DNA of 64,000 nt from Streptomyces calvus (GTDB taxonomy: Bacteria > Actinomycetota > Actinomycetes > Streptomycetales > Streptomycetaceae): assembly GCF_006782915.1 (NCBI RefSeq), contig NZ_VCNP01000047.1:124001-188000 (forward strand). Reading direction: 5' to 3'. The notes beneath the pieces are model-generated. The model had not been told where the DNA came from. It did no database searches and was given only the letters and a program-made list of their open reading frames with translations. Positions 11,018 through 20,003 of this stretch are shown one piece after another (position 1 is the first letter of the stretch; the number at the start of each line of letters is the position of its first letter). A program made the position numbers and the translations under genes.

Positions 11018-12091
11018 ATGTCCTCCGTACTGACCGATCTGTTCCCGCACCCGATCGTGCAGGCCCCCATGGCGGGCGGGGTGTCGGTGCCGCAGCTCGC
11101 CGCCGCCGTGTCCGAGGCCGGCGGGCTCGGTTTCCTCGCCGCCGGGTACAAGACCGCGGACGGGATGTACCAGGAGATCAAGCAGCTGCGGGGACTGACC
11201 GGCCGGCCCTTCGGCGTCAACCTCTTCCTGCCGCAGCCGGAGACGGCCGACCCGGCCGCCGTCGGCGTCTACGCCCACCAGCTGGCCGGCGAGGCCTCCT
11301 GGTACGAGACCGAACTCGGCGACCCCGACGGCGGACGCGACGACGGCTACGACGCCAAGCTCGCCGTCCTGCTGGACAACCCGGTCCCGGTGGTGTCGTT
11401 CCACTTCGGCGTGCCGGCCCGCGAGGTGCTGGAAGCGCTGCGCCGCGCCGGCACGTACACGCTGGTCACCGCCACCACCGCGGAGGAGGCCCGGGCGGTG
11501 GAACGGGCCGGCGCGGACGCGGTGATCGCCCAGGGTGTCGAGGCCGGCGGCCACCAGGGCACCCACCGGGACGTCCCGGAGGCGGACGGCTCCGGCATCG
11601 GACTGCTCTCCCTGGTCGCCCAGGTCCGCGAGTCCGTCGGCATCCCGGTCGTCGCCGCGGGCGGCATCATGCGGGGCGCCCAGATCGCCGCCGTCCTCGC
11701 GGCCGGTGCCGCCGCCGCGCAGCTCGGCACGGCCTTCCTCGCCACCCCCGAGTCCGGCGCGCACCCCCTGCACAAGCAGGCCCTGACCAACCCCCTGTTC
11801 GTCCGCACCGAGCTGACCCGCGCCTTCTCCGGCCGCCCCGCCCGCGGCCTGGTCAACCGCTTCCTGCGCGAGCACGGCCCGTACGCGCCGCCCGCCTACC
11901 CGGACGTCCACCACCTCACCGCGCCGCTGCGCAAGGCCGCCGCCGCGGCCGGTGACGCGCAGGGCCTGGCGCTGTGGGCCGGACAGGGCCACCGCATGGC
12001 CCGCGAGCTGCCCGCCGGGCAGCTGGTGGAGGTGCTGGCCGCCGAACTGGCCTGCGCCCGGACAGCGTTGTCGGCGGGAGGCACCCGATGA
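11018..12091 (+). CDS. Nitronate monooxygenase family FMN enzyme
   Basis: A 357-residue TIM-barrel flavoprotein (2-nitropropane dioxygenase/NMO family) that oxidises alkyl nitronates, probably for detoxification. Family signs are the N-terminal PIVQAPMAGGVSVPQLAAAV, GVNLFLP, and the phosphate- and flavin-binding segments GVEAGGHQGTHRD, VVAAGGIMRGAQIAA and AQLGTAFLATPES. The ATG at 11018 follows the dnaJ repeats by 150 bases. The stop overlaps the rsmE start by four bases (ATGA). The exact substrate is unproven. Confidence 0.9.
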   Translation: MSSVLTDLFPHPIVQAPMAGGVSVPQLAAAVSEAGGLGFLAAGYKTADGMYQEIKQLRGLTGRPFGVNLFLPQPETADPAAVGVYAHQLAGEASWYETELGDPDGGRDDGYDAKLAVLLDNPVPVVSFHFGVPAREVLEALRRAGTYTLVTATTAEEARAVERAGADAVIAQGVEAGGHQGTHRDVPEADGSGIGLLSLVAQVRESVGIPVVAAGGIMRGAQIAAVLAAGAAAAQLGTAFLATPESGAHPLHKQALTNPLFVRTELTRAFSGRPARGLVNRFLREHGPYAPPAYPDVHHLTAPLRKAAAAAGDAQGLALWAGQGHRMARELPAGQLVEVLAAELACARTALSAGGTR

Positions 12092-12828
12092 CCGCGCCGG
12101 TCTTCGTCGTCGACCACTTCGACACCGACGGCACCGGCCGTTACGTGCTGGACGGCCCCGAGGGACGGCACGCCGTCTCCGTGAAGCGGCTGCGGGCCGG
12201 CGAGGCGGTCGTCCTCACCGACGGCGCCGGCCGCTGGGCCGAGGGCGAGGTGGACGGCACCGAGGGCAAGGACCGGCTGATCGTGCGGCTCGGTGAAGTC
12301 GCCGAGCAGCCCGAGGAGTTCCCGCGGCTCACCGTCGTCCAGGCACTGCCCAAGGGCGAGCGGGGCGAGCTGGCCGTGGAGACGATGACCGAGGTCGGCG
12401 TCGACGCGATCGTGCCGTGGCAGGCGTCCCGCTGCATCACGCAGTGGAAGGGCGAGCGCGGGGCGAAGTCCCTCGCCAAGTGGCGGGCGACGGCCCGCGA
12501 GGCCGGCAAGCAGTCCCGCCGGGTGCGCTTCCCCGAGGTCGGGGACGCGGCAACCACCAAGCGGGTTGCCTCACTTCTCGCCGAAGCCGACTTCGCCGCC
12601 GTGCTCCACGAGAGCGGCACCGAGGCCCTGGCGACCGCCGCGCTGCCCGCCGCCGGGAACATCGTGCTGGTCGTCGGGCCCGAGGGCGGCATCTCGCCGG
12701 AGGAGTTGGCGCTCTTCGAGGAGGCGGGTGCCCGCGCCTACCGGCTCGGCCGCAGCGTGCTGCGCACCTCCACCGCGGGGACGGCGGCCGCGGCGCTGCT
12801 GCTGGGGCGCACGGGGCGCTGGTCCTGA
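12088..12828 (+). CDS. rsmE: RsmE, 16S rRNA (uracil-1498-N3)-methyltransferase
   Basis: A SPOUT methyltransferase of 246 residues that methylates U1498 of 16S rRNA. The N-terminal PUA-like domain includes GRHAVSVKRLRAGEAV. The C-terminal SPOUT knot carries ALPKGERGELAVE, the SAM-binding VVGPEGGISPEE and the knot tail LGRSVLRTSTAGTAA. The start is ATG 12088 with GGGAGG just upstream, overlapping the previous stop (ATGA). This indicates an operon with the NMO-type enzyme, without an obvious functional link. Confidence 0.95.
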   Translation: MTAPVFVVDHFDTDGTGRYVLDGPEGRHAVSVKRLRAGEAVVLTDGAGRWAEGEVDGTEGKDRLIVRLGEVAEQPEEFPRLTVVQALPKGERGELAVETMTEVGVDAIVPWQASRCITQWKGERGAKSLAKWRATAREAGKQSRRVRFPEVGDAATTKRVASLLAEADFAAVLHESGTEALATAALPAAGNIVLVVGPEGGISPEELALFEEAGARAYRLGRSVLRTSTAGTAAAALLLGRTGRWS

Positions 12829-12954
12829 CCCGGGGTTCCGCTTCCGCCGGACGTGCTGACCGGGGCCCCGGGGACGCGAAGGCGCCCGGGCGCAGCGGTA
12901 AGTGACCGTATGCGCTCTACCGCGTCCGCCCGTGACGGTGGCAGTCTGCCGTGC

Positions 12955-13506
12955 ATGGGGGCGATGACGAGGATTGCGCGTGGTTCGGGTCGGTGGCGGC
13001 GGCAGGCACTCGCCGTCGGGTTCGCCGTCGCCGCCGTGGGCGGCGTCGCGGCCTGCGAGGGCGGCGGCGGACTGGGGTCGGCGGCCGTCGCGATCACGAC
13101 CGACGAGACGGTCACCGACGAGCTCAACCGGAAGAAGGCGGAGGTGCGTTGGCTGACCTGCACGGCGTCCTTCGGGGACAAGGACGGCGCGTCGCCCGCC
13201 GCCGGCGAGGACACCGTCGCCTCCGTGGACTGCGACGGGGAGACACAGGACGGCGAGGAGATCACCGTCACCGGGAAGGTCACCCACGCCGTCAACGGCG
13301 CCTGCGTGCGCGGCAACATCACCGCGAAGGTGGACGGCAAGCAGGTGTTCCGGGTCGACGGCCTGGGCGACTGCGACTCCAGCAGCCCTCCGCCGGTCGG
13401 CGAGGAGACCCGGCGCGGGCAGCCGAACCCCACGGTCACCGTGACCGTCACAACGACCGTGTGGTGCGAGCAGTACCCGTCCTGTCGTCCCGTCGAGGGC
13501 AAGTGA
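12955..13506 (+). CDS. Putative lipoprotein, unknown function
   Basis: A 183-residue exported protein. A basic N-terminus (TRIARGSGRWRRQ) and hydrophobic core end in the lipobox VAAC near residue 36, suggesting a lipid-anchored extracytoplasmic protein. The mature part is acidic with more cysteines (CTAS, VDCDGE, GACVRG, GDCDSS) that may pair, and ends in a Thr/Val-rich stretch plus WCEQYPSC. A small DUF4333-like beta fold is possible but I cannot confirm it. Starts at ATG 12955 or ATG 12964 are both possible; neither has a strong ribosome site. It precedes the tricorn protease gene by 45 bases. Confidence 0.7.
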   Translation: MGAMTRIARGSGRWRRQALAVGFAVAAVGGVAACEGGGGLGSAAVAITTDETVTDELNRKKAEVRWLTCTASFGDKDGASPAAGEDTVASVDCDGETQDGEEITVTGKVTHAVNGACVRGNITAKVDGKQVFRVDGLGDCDSSSPPPVGEETRRGQPNPTVTVTVTTTVWCEQYPSCRPVEGK

Positions 13507-13551
13507 TCGAAACCCCTGTCCAGGAACCACCGCGCTGCATAGGGTGATCGG

Positions 13552-16500
13552 GTGACACAGCCTGCATCGGTCGCATCCGCCGCATATCTCCGGTTCCCGC
13601 ACCCGCACGGCGAGTTGGTCGCCTTCACCGCCGAGGACGACGTGTGGCTCGCCCCGCTCGACGGCGGCCGGGCCTGGCGGGTGAGCGCCGACAACGTGCC
13701 GGTGAACCACCCCCGCATCTCGCCCGACGGCACCACCGTCGCCTGGACCTCCACCCGCGACGGCGCCCCCGAGGTGTACATCGCGCCCGTCGACGGCGGC
13801 CCCACCCGGCGGCTGACCCACTGGGGCAACCTCAAGACCCAGGTGCGCGGCTGGACCCCCGACGGGCGGGTCCTCGCGCTCAGCGCGCACGGCCAGGCCA
13901 GCCTGCGCCGCACCTGGGCGCGCGCCGTCCCGCTCGACGGCGGCCCCGCCACCACACTGCCCTTCGGCCCCGTCGGTGATGTCGCCCACGGGCCGCACAC
14001 CGTGCTGCTGTCCGCGCCGATGGGCCGCGAGGCCGCCTGGTGGAAGCGCTACCGGGGCGGCACCGCGGGCAAGCTGTGGATCGACCGCGGCGCCCACGAC
14101 GCGGAGGACGCCGGCGCGTTCGTACGGCTCCACGAGGACCTGGACGGCAACATCGAGTACCCGCTGTGGGTGGGGGACCGGATCGCGTTCCTGTCCGACC
14201 ACGAGGGCACCGGCGCCCTGTACTCCTCCCTCGCCGACGGCTCCGACCTGCGCCGCCACACGCCGCATGGGGGCACCTCCCGCTCGAGCGCAGCCGAGAG
14301 CGGGGGAGGCTTCTATGCCCGGCACGCGGCCACCGACGGCACCCGCGTCGTCTACTCCAGCGCCGGTGAACTGTGGCTGCTGGACGACCTCGACGGCGCC
14401 GAGCCGCGCCGGCTGGACATCCGGCTCGGCGGGCAGCGCGTCGACCTCCAGCCGTTCCCGGTGAACGCCGCCCGCTGGTTCGGCTCCGCCTCCCCCGACC
14501 ACACCGCCCGCGGCAGCGCCGTCTGCGTGCGCGGCACCGTCCACTGGGTCACCCACCGCGCCGGCCCCGCCCGCGCGCTCGCCGCCACCCCGGGCGTACG
14601 CGCCCGGCGGCCCCGCACCTTCCGCGCGGACGGCGAGGAGTGGGTGGTGTGGGTGACCGACGCCGAGGGCGACGACGCCCTGGAGTTCGCGCCGGCCACC
14701 GGCCTCGCCCCGGGCGCCACCCCGCGCCGCATCGCCGCCGGCCGGCTGGGCCGGGTCCTCGAACTCACCATGGCACCCGACGGCAGCCGCGCCGCGATCG
14801 CCTCGCACGACGGCCGGGTCCTGCTCGTCGAGCGGGAGACCGGCGAGGTGCGGGAGGTCGACCGCAGCGAGGACGGAGACGTCTCCGGACTGGTCTTCTC
14901 GCCCGACTCCGCCTGGCTCGCCTGGTCCCACCCCGGCCCGCGCCCGCTCAGCCAGCTGAAACTCGCCAACACCACCGACCTGTCGGTCACCGAGGCGACC
15001 CCGCTGCGCTTCCAGGACTACGCGCCCGCCTTCACCCTCGACGGCAAGCACCTGGCGTTCCTGTCGACCCGCTCCTTCGACCCGGTCTACGACGAGCACG
15101 TCTTCGACCTGGCCTTCGTCGAGGGCGTCCGCCCGTACCTGATCACCCTCGCGGCGACCACCCCGTCCCCGTTCGGACCGCAGCGGCACGGCCGCCCCTT
15201 CGAGACCCCGGACCGCGACGAGACCCCCGACAGCGAAGGCACCCCCACCACCCGCATCGACCTCGACGGCCTCGCCGACCGGATCGTGCCGTTCCCGGTG
15301 GAGGCCGCCCGCTACACCAACCTGCGGGCCGCCAAGGACGGGGTGCTGTGGCTGCGGCACCCGGTGCGCGGCGTGCTCGGCGCCAACCGCGCCACCCCCG
15401 ACGACCCCGACCCGAAGACGGACCTGGAGCGCTACGACCTCGCCCAGCAGCGCATCGAGCACCTGGCCGTGGACGCCGACCACTTCGAGGTCAGCGGCGA
15501 CGGCAAGCGGGTACTGCTGTGGACGGACGGCCGGCTGAAGGTCGTACCCAGCGACCGGCGCGCCTCCGGCGACGACGACAGCGACACCAACATCACCGTC
15601 GACCTCGGCCGGGTCCGCCAGTTCGTCGACCCGGCCGCCGAGTGGCGGCAGATGTTCGACGAGAACGGCCGCATCATGCGGGACAACTTCTGGCGTCCCG
15701 ACATGAGCGGCGTCGACTGGGAGGGCGTCCTCGACCGCTACCGCCCCGTCCTCGACCGCCTCGCCACCCACGACGACCTCGTCGACCTGCTGTGGGAGGT
15801 GCACGGCGAACTGGGCACCTCGCACGCCTACGTCACCCCGCGCGGCGGCTACGGCGACGGCGCCCGGCAGGGACTGCTCGGCGCGGACATCTCCCGGCAC
15901 GAGGACGGCACCTGGCGCGTCGACCGCATCCTGCCCGCCGAGACCTCCGACCCCGACGCCCGTTCCCCGCTGGCCGCGCCCGGCGTCGCCGCCCGCCCCG
16001 GCGACGCGATCGTCGCGGTCGCCGGACAGCCGGTCGACCCGGTGACCGGACCCGCGCCGCTGCTCGTCGGCACCGCCGGCAAGCCGGTGGAGCTGACCGT
16101 CTCACCGGCCGGCGGCGGGGATCCGCGGCACGCGGTGGTCGTGCCGCTCGCCGACGAGGAGCCGCTGCGCTACCACGCCTGGGTCGCCGACCGGCGGGCG
16201 TACGTCCTGGAGAAGTCCGGCGGGCGGCTCGGCTACCTCCACGTGCCCGACATGCAGGCGCCGGGCTGGGCGCAGATCCACCGGGACCTGCGGGTGGAGG
16301 TGCTGCGCGAGGGGCTGGTCGTGGACGTCCGGGAGAACCGGGGCGGGCACACCTCGCAGCTCGTCGTGGAGAAGCTGGCCCGGCGGATCGTCGGCTGGGA
16401 CCTGCCGCGCGGCATGCGCGCGGAGAGCTACCCGCGGGACGCGCCCCGGGGCCCGGTGGTCGCCGTCGCCAACGAGTTCTCCGGCTCCGACGGCGACATC

Positions 16501-16809
16501 GTGAACGCGGCGATCCGGGCGCTCGGCATCGGGCCGGTCGTCGGCACCCGCACCTGGGGCGGGGTGATCGGCATCGACAGCCGGTACCGGCTGGTCGACG
16601 GGACGCTGGTCACCCAGCCCAAGTACGCGTTCTGGCTGGAGGGTTACGGCTGGGGCGTGGAGAACCACGGCGTCGACCCCGACGTGGAGGTCGTGCAGCG
16701 CCCGCAGGACCACGCGGCGGGCCGGGACGTCCAGTTGGACGAGGCGATCCGGATCGCGCTGGAGGCACTGGAGACGAACCCCGCGAAGACGCCGCCCGCG
16801 CTGGACTGA
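13552..16809 (+). CDS. Tricorn-type protease (S41 family)
   Basis: A 1085-residue self-compartmentalising peptidase that trims oligopeptides released by the proteasome. Two N-terminal beta-propellers (repeating WSPDG-like blades, about residues 1-640) gate substrate entry. A helical C1 domain, a PDZ domain (~765-850) and the S41 core follow. Catalytic candidates are His758 in GTSHAYV and nucleophile Ser979 in FSGSDGD, with the Glu in WGVENHGVDPD. The GTG start has a weak ribosome site. An in-frame palindromic repeat inserts about 15 residues (HGGTSRSSAAESGGG) in the first propeller. No signal peptide, so cytosolic. Confidence 0.94.
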   Translation: MTQPASVASAAYLRFPHPHGELVAFTAEDDVWLAPLDGGRAWRVSADNVPVNHPRISPDGTTVAWTSTRDGAPEVYIAPVDGGPTRRLTHWGNLKTQVRGWTPDGRVLALSAHGQASLRRTWARAVPLDGGPATTLPFGPVGDVAHGPHTVLLSAPMGREAAWWKRYRGGTAGKLWIDRGAHDAEDAGAFVRLHEDLDGNIEYPLWVGDRIAFLSDHEGTGALYSSLADGSDLRRHTPHGGTSRSSAAESGGGFYARHAATDGTRVVYSSAGELWLLDDLDGAEPRRLDIRLGGQRVDLQPFPVNAARWFGSASPDHTARGSAVCVRGTVHWVTHRAGPARALAATPGVRARRPRTFRADGEEWVVWVTDAEGDDALEFAPATGLAPGATPRRIAAGRLGRVLELTMAPDGSRAAIASHDGRVLLVERETGEVREVDRSEDGDVSGLVFSPDSAWLAWSHPGPRPLSQLKLANTTDLSVTEATPLRFQDYAPAFTLDGKHLAFLSTRSFDPVYDEHVFDLAFVEGVRPYLITLAATTPSPFGPQRHGRPFETPDRDETPDSEGTPTTRIDLDGLADRIVPFPVEAARYTNLRAAKDGVLWLRHPVRGVLGANRATPDDPDPKTDLERYDLAQQRIEHLAVDADHFEVSGDGKRVLLWTDGRLKVVPSDRRASGDDDSDTNITVDLGRVRQFVDPAAEWRQMFDENGRIMRDNFWRPDMSGVDWEGVLDRYRPVLDRLATHDDLVDLLWEVHGELGTSHAYVTPRGGYGDGARQGLLGADISRHEDGTWRVDRILPAETSDPDARSPLAAPGVAARPGDAIVAVAGQPVDPVTGPAPLLVGTAGKPVELTVSPAGGGDPRHAVVVPLADEEPLRYHAWVADRRAYVLEKSGGRLGYLHVPDMQAPGWAQIHRDLRVEVLREGLVVDVRENRGGHTSQLVVEKLARRIVGWDLPRGMRAESYPRDAPRGPVVAVANEFSGSDGDIVNAAIRALGIGPVVGTRTWGGVIGIDSRYRLVDGTLVTQPKYAFWLEGYGWGVENHGVDPDVEVVQRPQDHAAGRDVQLDEAIRIALEALETNPAKTPPALD
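14267..14313 (+). repeat. Small palindromic repeat inserted in frame in the tricorn gene
   Basis: Arms CCTCCCGCTC and GAGCGGGGGAGG flank a short centre and encode GGTSRSSAAESGGG in frame. From memory, near-identical elements are dispersed in many Streptomyces genomes, both in and between genes. This one lies at about residues 239-254, probably in a propeller loop. Confidence 0.65.
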
Positions 16810-16862
16810 CCGCCCGGCTACGATGCCGCCGTAAGGGATCACCGGCGTGAGGAGGCACACGC

Positions 16863-17216
16863 ATGGCAGGGGAGCCGCAGGACGACTGTCTGTTCTGCAA
16901 GATCGTCGCGGGGACCATTCCGGCGACCATCGTCCGAGAGACGGACACGACCATCGCGTTCCGTGACATAAACCCGCAGGCGCCCACCCACGTCCTGGTG
17001 ATCCCCAAGGCACACCACCAGGACGCGGCGGCCCTCGCCGCCGCCGCGCCGGAGGTCGCCGCGGACGTGCTGCGCGAGACGCAGGCCGTCGCCGACGAGG
17101 AGAAGCTGGAGAGCTACCGGATCGTCTTCAACACCGGCAGCGGCGCCGGACAGACCGTCTGGCACGCGCACGCCCACGTCCTGGGCGGACGCGGCCTCGA
17201 GTGGCCTCCCGGATAA
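16863..17216 (+). CDS. HIT family nucleotide-binding hydrolase
   Basis: A 117-residue histidine-triad protein (HINT branch) that hydrolyses purine nucleoside phosphoramidates or adenylates. The N-terminus CLFCKIVAGTIPATIV and FRDINPQAPTHVLVIPK are typical, and the triad WHAHAHVLGG is the catalytic H-x-H-x-H motif. AGGAGG lies just before ATG 16863. The stop is three bases before the TTG start of the next gene, so the two are probably coupled. Confidence 0.94.
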   Translation: MAGEPQDDCLFCKIVAGTIPATIVRETDTTIAFRDINPQAPTHVLVIPKAHHQDAAALAAAAPEVAADVLRETQAVADEEKLESYRIVFNTGSGAGQTVWHAHAHVLGGRGLEWPPG

Positions 17217-17219
17217 GCC

Positions 17220-18125
17220 TTGTCCGTACGTGAACTGGTGGTGCTCGGCACCGCCAGCCAGGTCCCCACCCGGCACCGCAACCACAACGGCTACCTGCTG
17301 CGCTGGGACGGCGAGGGCATCCTGTTCGACCCCGGCGAGGGCACACAGCGCCAGATGCTGCGCGCCGGGGTCGCCGCCCACGACCTGAACCGCATCTGCG
17401 TCACCCACTTCCACGGCGACCACTCGCTGGGGCTCGCCGGGGTGATCCAGCGCATCAACCTCGACAAGGTGCCGCACCGGATCACCGCGCACTTCCCGCG
17501 CTCCGGGCAGCGCTTCTTCGACCGGCTGCGGTACGCCACCGCCTACCGCGAGACGGCCCCGCTGACCGAGGCCCCGGTCGACGCGGACGGCCCTCTCGCC
17601 CGCACCCCCGGCTACACGCTGGAGGCGCGCAGGCTGTCCCACCCCGTCGAGGCGTACGGCTACCGGCTGGTCGAACCCGACGGCCGGCGCATGCTGCCCG
17701 ACCGGCTCGCCGCGCACGGCATCACCGGCCCGGACGTCGGCCGGCTCCAGCGCGAGGGCGTCCTCGGCCAGGTCACGCTGGAGGAGGTCAGCGAGGTGCG
17801 GCGCGGGCAGCGGTTCGCGTTCGTCATGGACACCCGGCTGTGCGACGGGGTGTACGCGCTCGCCGAGGGCTGCGACATGCTCGTCATCGAGTCGACGTTC
17901 CTCGACGAGGACGAGCAACTGGCCGTGGAGTACGGTCATCTGACGGCCGGGCAGGCCGCGCGGGTGGCGCGCGACGCGGGCGTACGGCACCTGGTGCTGA
18001 CGCACTTCAGCCAGCGCTACGACGACCCCGAAGGGTTCGTGCGGCAGGCGCGGGCGGCCGGGTTCGACGGCGAGCTGACTGTGGCGCGCGACCTGCAACG
18101 GGTGGGGCTCCCGAAGCGTCGGTGA
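17220..18125 (+). CDS. Ribonuclease Z-like MBL hydrolase
   Basis: A 301-residue metallo-beta-lactamase protein close to RNase Z (tRNA 3' processing). The motif THFHGDH gives H63, H65, D67 and H68. VMDTRLCDGV, DMLVIESTF and the C-terminal VLTHFSQRY carry further metal ligands, as in RNase Z. A TTG start is needed because no ATG/GTG fits; it follows the HIT stop by three bases. Length and motifs fit the short RNase Z form. Whether it is the main tRNA 3' nuclease cannot be judged here. Confidence 0.85.
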   Translation: MSVRELVVLGTASQVPTRHRNHNGYLLRWDGEGILFDPGEGTQRQMLRAGVAAHDLNRICVTHFHGDHSLGLAGVIQRINLDKVPHRITAHFPRSGQRFFDRLRYATAYRETAPLTEAPVDADGPLARTPGYTLEARRLSHPVEAYGYRLVEPDGRRMLPDRLAAHGITGPDVGRLQREGVLGQVTLEEVSEVRRGQRFAFVMDTRLCDGVYALAEGCDMLVIESTFLDEDEQLAVEYGHLTAGQAARVARDAGVRHLVLTHFSQRYDDPEGFVRQARAAGFDGELTVARDLQRVGLPKRR

Positions 18126-18144
18126 ACGGTCGTACGATAATTCG

Positions 18145-19137
18145 ATGCCCGTACCCAAAGCCGAACTGCACCTTCATATCGAAGGCACCCTGGAGCCCGA
18201 GCTGGCCTTCGCCCTCGCCGGCCGCAACGGCGTCGACCTGCCGTACGCCGACACCGAGGCGCTCCGTGAGGCGTACCGCTTCCAGGACCTGCAGTCCTTC
18301 CTGAACCTGTACTACGAGCTCATGGCGGTGCTGCGCACCGAGCGGGACTTCGAGGACCTCGCCGACGCGTACCTCGCGCGGGCCGCCGCGCAGGGCGTAC
18401 GCCACGCGGAGATCTTCTTCGACCCGCAGGCCCATCTGGCGCGCGGCGTCGGCATGGACACGGTGGTCGAGGGGCTGTGGCGGGCACTGGGCCGCAGCGA
18501 GGAGACGCACGGCGTCTCCACCCGGCTGATCATGTGCTTCCTGCGGGACGAGTCCGCCGAGTCGGCCCTGGCGACCCTGGACGCCGCGAAGCCGTACCTG
18601 GACCGGATCACCGGTGTCGGCCTCGACTCGGCGGAGGTCGGACATCCGCCGGCGAAGTTCCGCGAGGTGTACGAGGCGGCCGCCGCGCTGGGGCTGCGCC
18701 GCGTGGCGCACGCCGGTGAGGAAGGGCCGCCGGAGTACATCACCGAGGCCCTGGACGTCCTCGGCGTGGAGCGCGTCGACCACGGGCTGCGCTGCGTGGA
18801 GGACCCGGCGCTGGTCGAACGGCTGGTCCGCGACCGCGTCCCGCTGACGCTGTGCCCGCTGTCCAACGTCCGCCTGCGCGCCGTCGACGCCCTCGCCGAC
18901 CATCCGCTGCCCGCGATGCTCGACGCCGGGCTGCTGTGCACGGTCAACTCCGACGACCCGGCCTACTTCGGCGGCTACGCCGGGGACAACTTCGACGCGG
19001 TGCGCGAGACGCTGGGCCTCGGCCCGGAGCGGCTGCGCGAGCTGGCCCGCAACTCCTTCCTCGCCTCCTTCCTGGAGGACGACGAGGAGCGGCGCGCCCG
19101 GTACCTCGCCGAGGTCGAGGCGTACGACTTCGGCTGA
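18145..19137 (+). CDS. Adenosine deaminase (or adenine/aminodeoxyfutalosine deaminase type)
   Basis: A 330-residue zinc-dependent deaminase of the purine salvage family. The zinc motif ELHLHIEGTLEPE starts at about residue 8. ECGLDSAE-type sequence appears as VGLDSAEVGHPP, the catalytic region as RVAHAGEEGPPEYI, and DHGLRCVEDPAL, CPLSNVRL and NSDDPAYFGGY follow. The GHP-type segment and length fit adenine or adenosine deaminase; aminodeoxyfutalosine deaminase is a close alternative, because Streptomyces makes menaquinone by that route. The stop codon sits inside the first unit of a large tandem array. Confidence 0.85.
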   Translation: MPVPKAELHLHIEGTLEPELAFALAGRNGVDLPYADTEALREAYRFQDLQSFLNLYYELMAVLRTERDFEDLADAYLARAAAQGVRHAEIFFDPQAHLARGVGMDTVVEGLWRALGRSEETHGVSTRLIMCFLRDESAESALATLDAAKPYLDRITGVGLDSAEVGHPPAKFREVYEAAAALGLRRVAHAGEEGPPEYITEALDVLGVERVDHGLRCVEDPALVERLVRDRVPLTLCPLSNVRLRAVDALADHPLPAMLDAGLLCTVNSDDPAYFGGYAGDNFDAVRETLGLGPERLRELARNSFLASFLEDDEERRARYLAEVEAYDFG

Positions 19138-19900
19138 CCGCCGACACCGGTGCCGACGCGGCGTCGACGGTCATCCGGCACCGGTCGCGCCGGGGCGGCG
19201 GTTGCCGCCCGCACCGGTCGTGCGGCGGCGTCGGTTGCCGCCGGGACGGGTCGTGCGGCGGTGGTGACCGCCGGGCCCGGTCGTGTGGGGGCGTCGGTTG
19301 CCGCCGGGACGGGTCGTGCGGCGGTGGTGACCGCCGGGACCGGTCGCGCGGCGGCGGTGACCGCCGAAGCGGTTTTGCTGGGACGGCGGTGACCGCCGAG
19401 ATCGGTCGTGCCGGGGCGGCGGTTGCCGCCGGGACCGGTCGTGCGGCGGTGGTGACCGCCGAAGCGGTTTTGCCGGGGCGGGGGTTGCGACCGGGACCGG
19501 TCGTGTGGGGGCGGCGGTTGCGGCCGGGACCGGTCGTGCGGCGGGGGGGACCGCCGAAGCGGGTTTGCCGGGGCGGGGGTTGCGACCGGGACCGGTCGTG
19601 TGGGGGCGGCGGTTGCGGCCGGGACCGGTCGTGCGGCGGGGGGGACCGCCGAAGCGGGTTTGCCGGGGCGGGGGTTGCGACCGGGACCGGTCGTGTGGGG
19701 GCGGCGGTTGCGGCCGGGACCGGTCGTGCGGCGGTGGTGACCGCCGAAGCGGTTTTGCCGGGGCGGTGGTTGCGACCGGGACCGGTCGTGTGGGGGCGGC
19801 GGTTGCGGCCGGGACCGGTCGTGCGGCGGTGGTGACCGCCGAAGCGGTTTTGCCGGGGCGGCGGTTGCTGCCCGCACCGGTCGTGCGGCGGGGCGGTCCT
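19138..19900. repeat. GC-rich tandem array downstream of the deaminase gene
   Basis: The 866-base gap to the convergent MFS gene is mostly a minisatellite. The left part has degenerate units of about 30-33 bp around GACCGGTCGTG. The right part shows a higher-order 95-bp period, with equivalent points at 19484, 19579, 19674, 19769 and 19864. Many units contain CGGCGGTGGTGACCGCCG, a 7-bp hairpin, and the palindrome GACCGGTC. The unit core TGACCGCCG first occurs as the deaminase stop. No gene is supported in the gap, despite long stop-free frames. Beyond 19900 I see nothing. Confidence 0.93.
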
Positions 19901-20003
19901 GAGCCCGGGGTCTCCGGGACTGAGGCGGGCGCCCGGTGTCCCGGGCCCGGCGGGTGCCGATGGCGCACGGGCCCAGTGGGCGCCCGCCTCGGGCGGCACT
20001 GCG

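Noticed and set aside
10606..11033. Small proteins after dnaJ
   Set aside because: They read through repeat units in a wrong frame and carry no coding signature.
12571..15900. 1109-residue reverse frame antisense to rsmE and tricorn protease
   Set aside because: It is the usual shadow of high third-position GC; the forward genes have complete motifs.
19138..19900. CRISPR array
   Set aside because: Direct repeats lack unique spacers; the whole unit repeats with a 95-bp period. No cas genes nearby.
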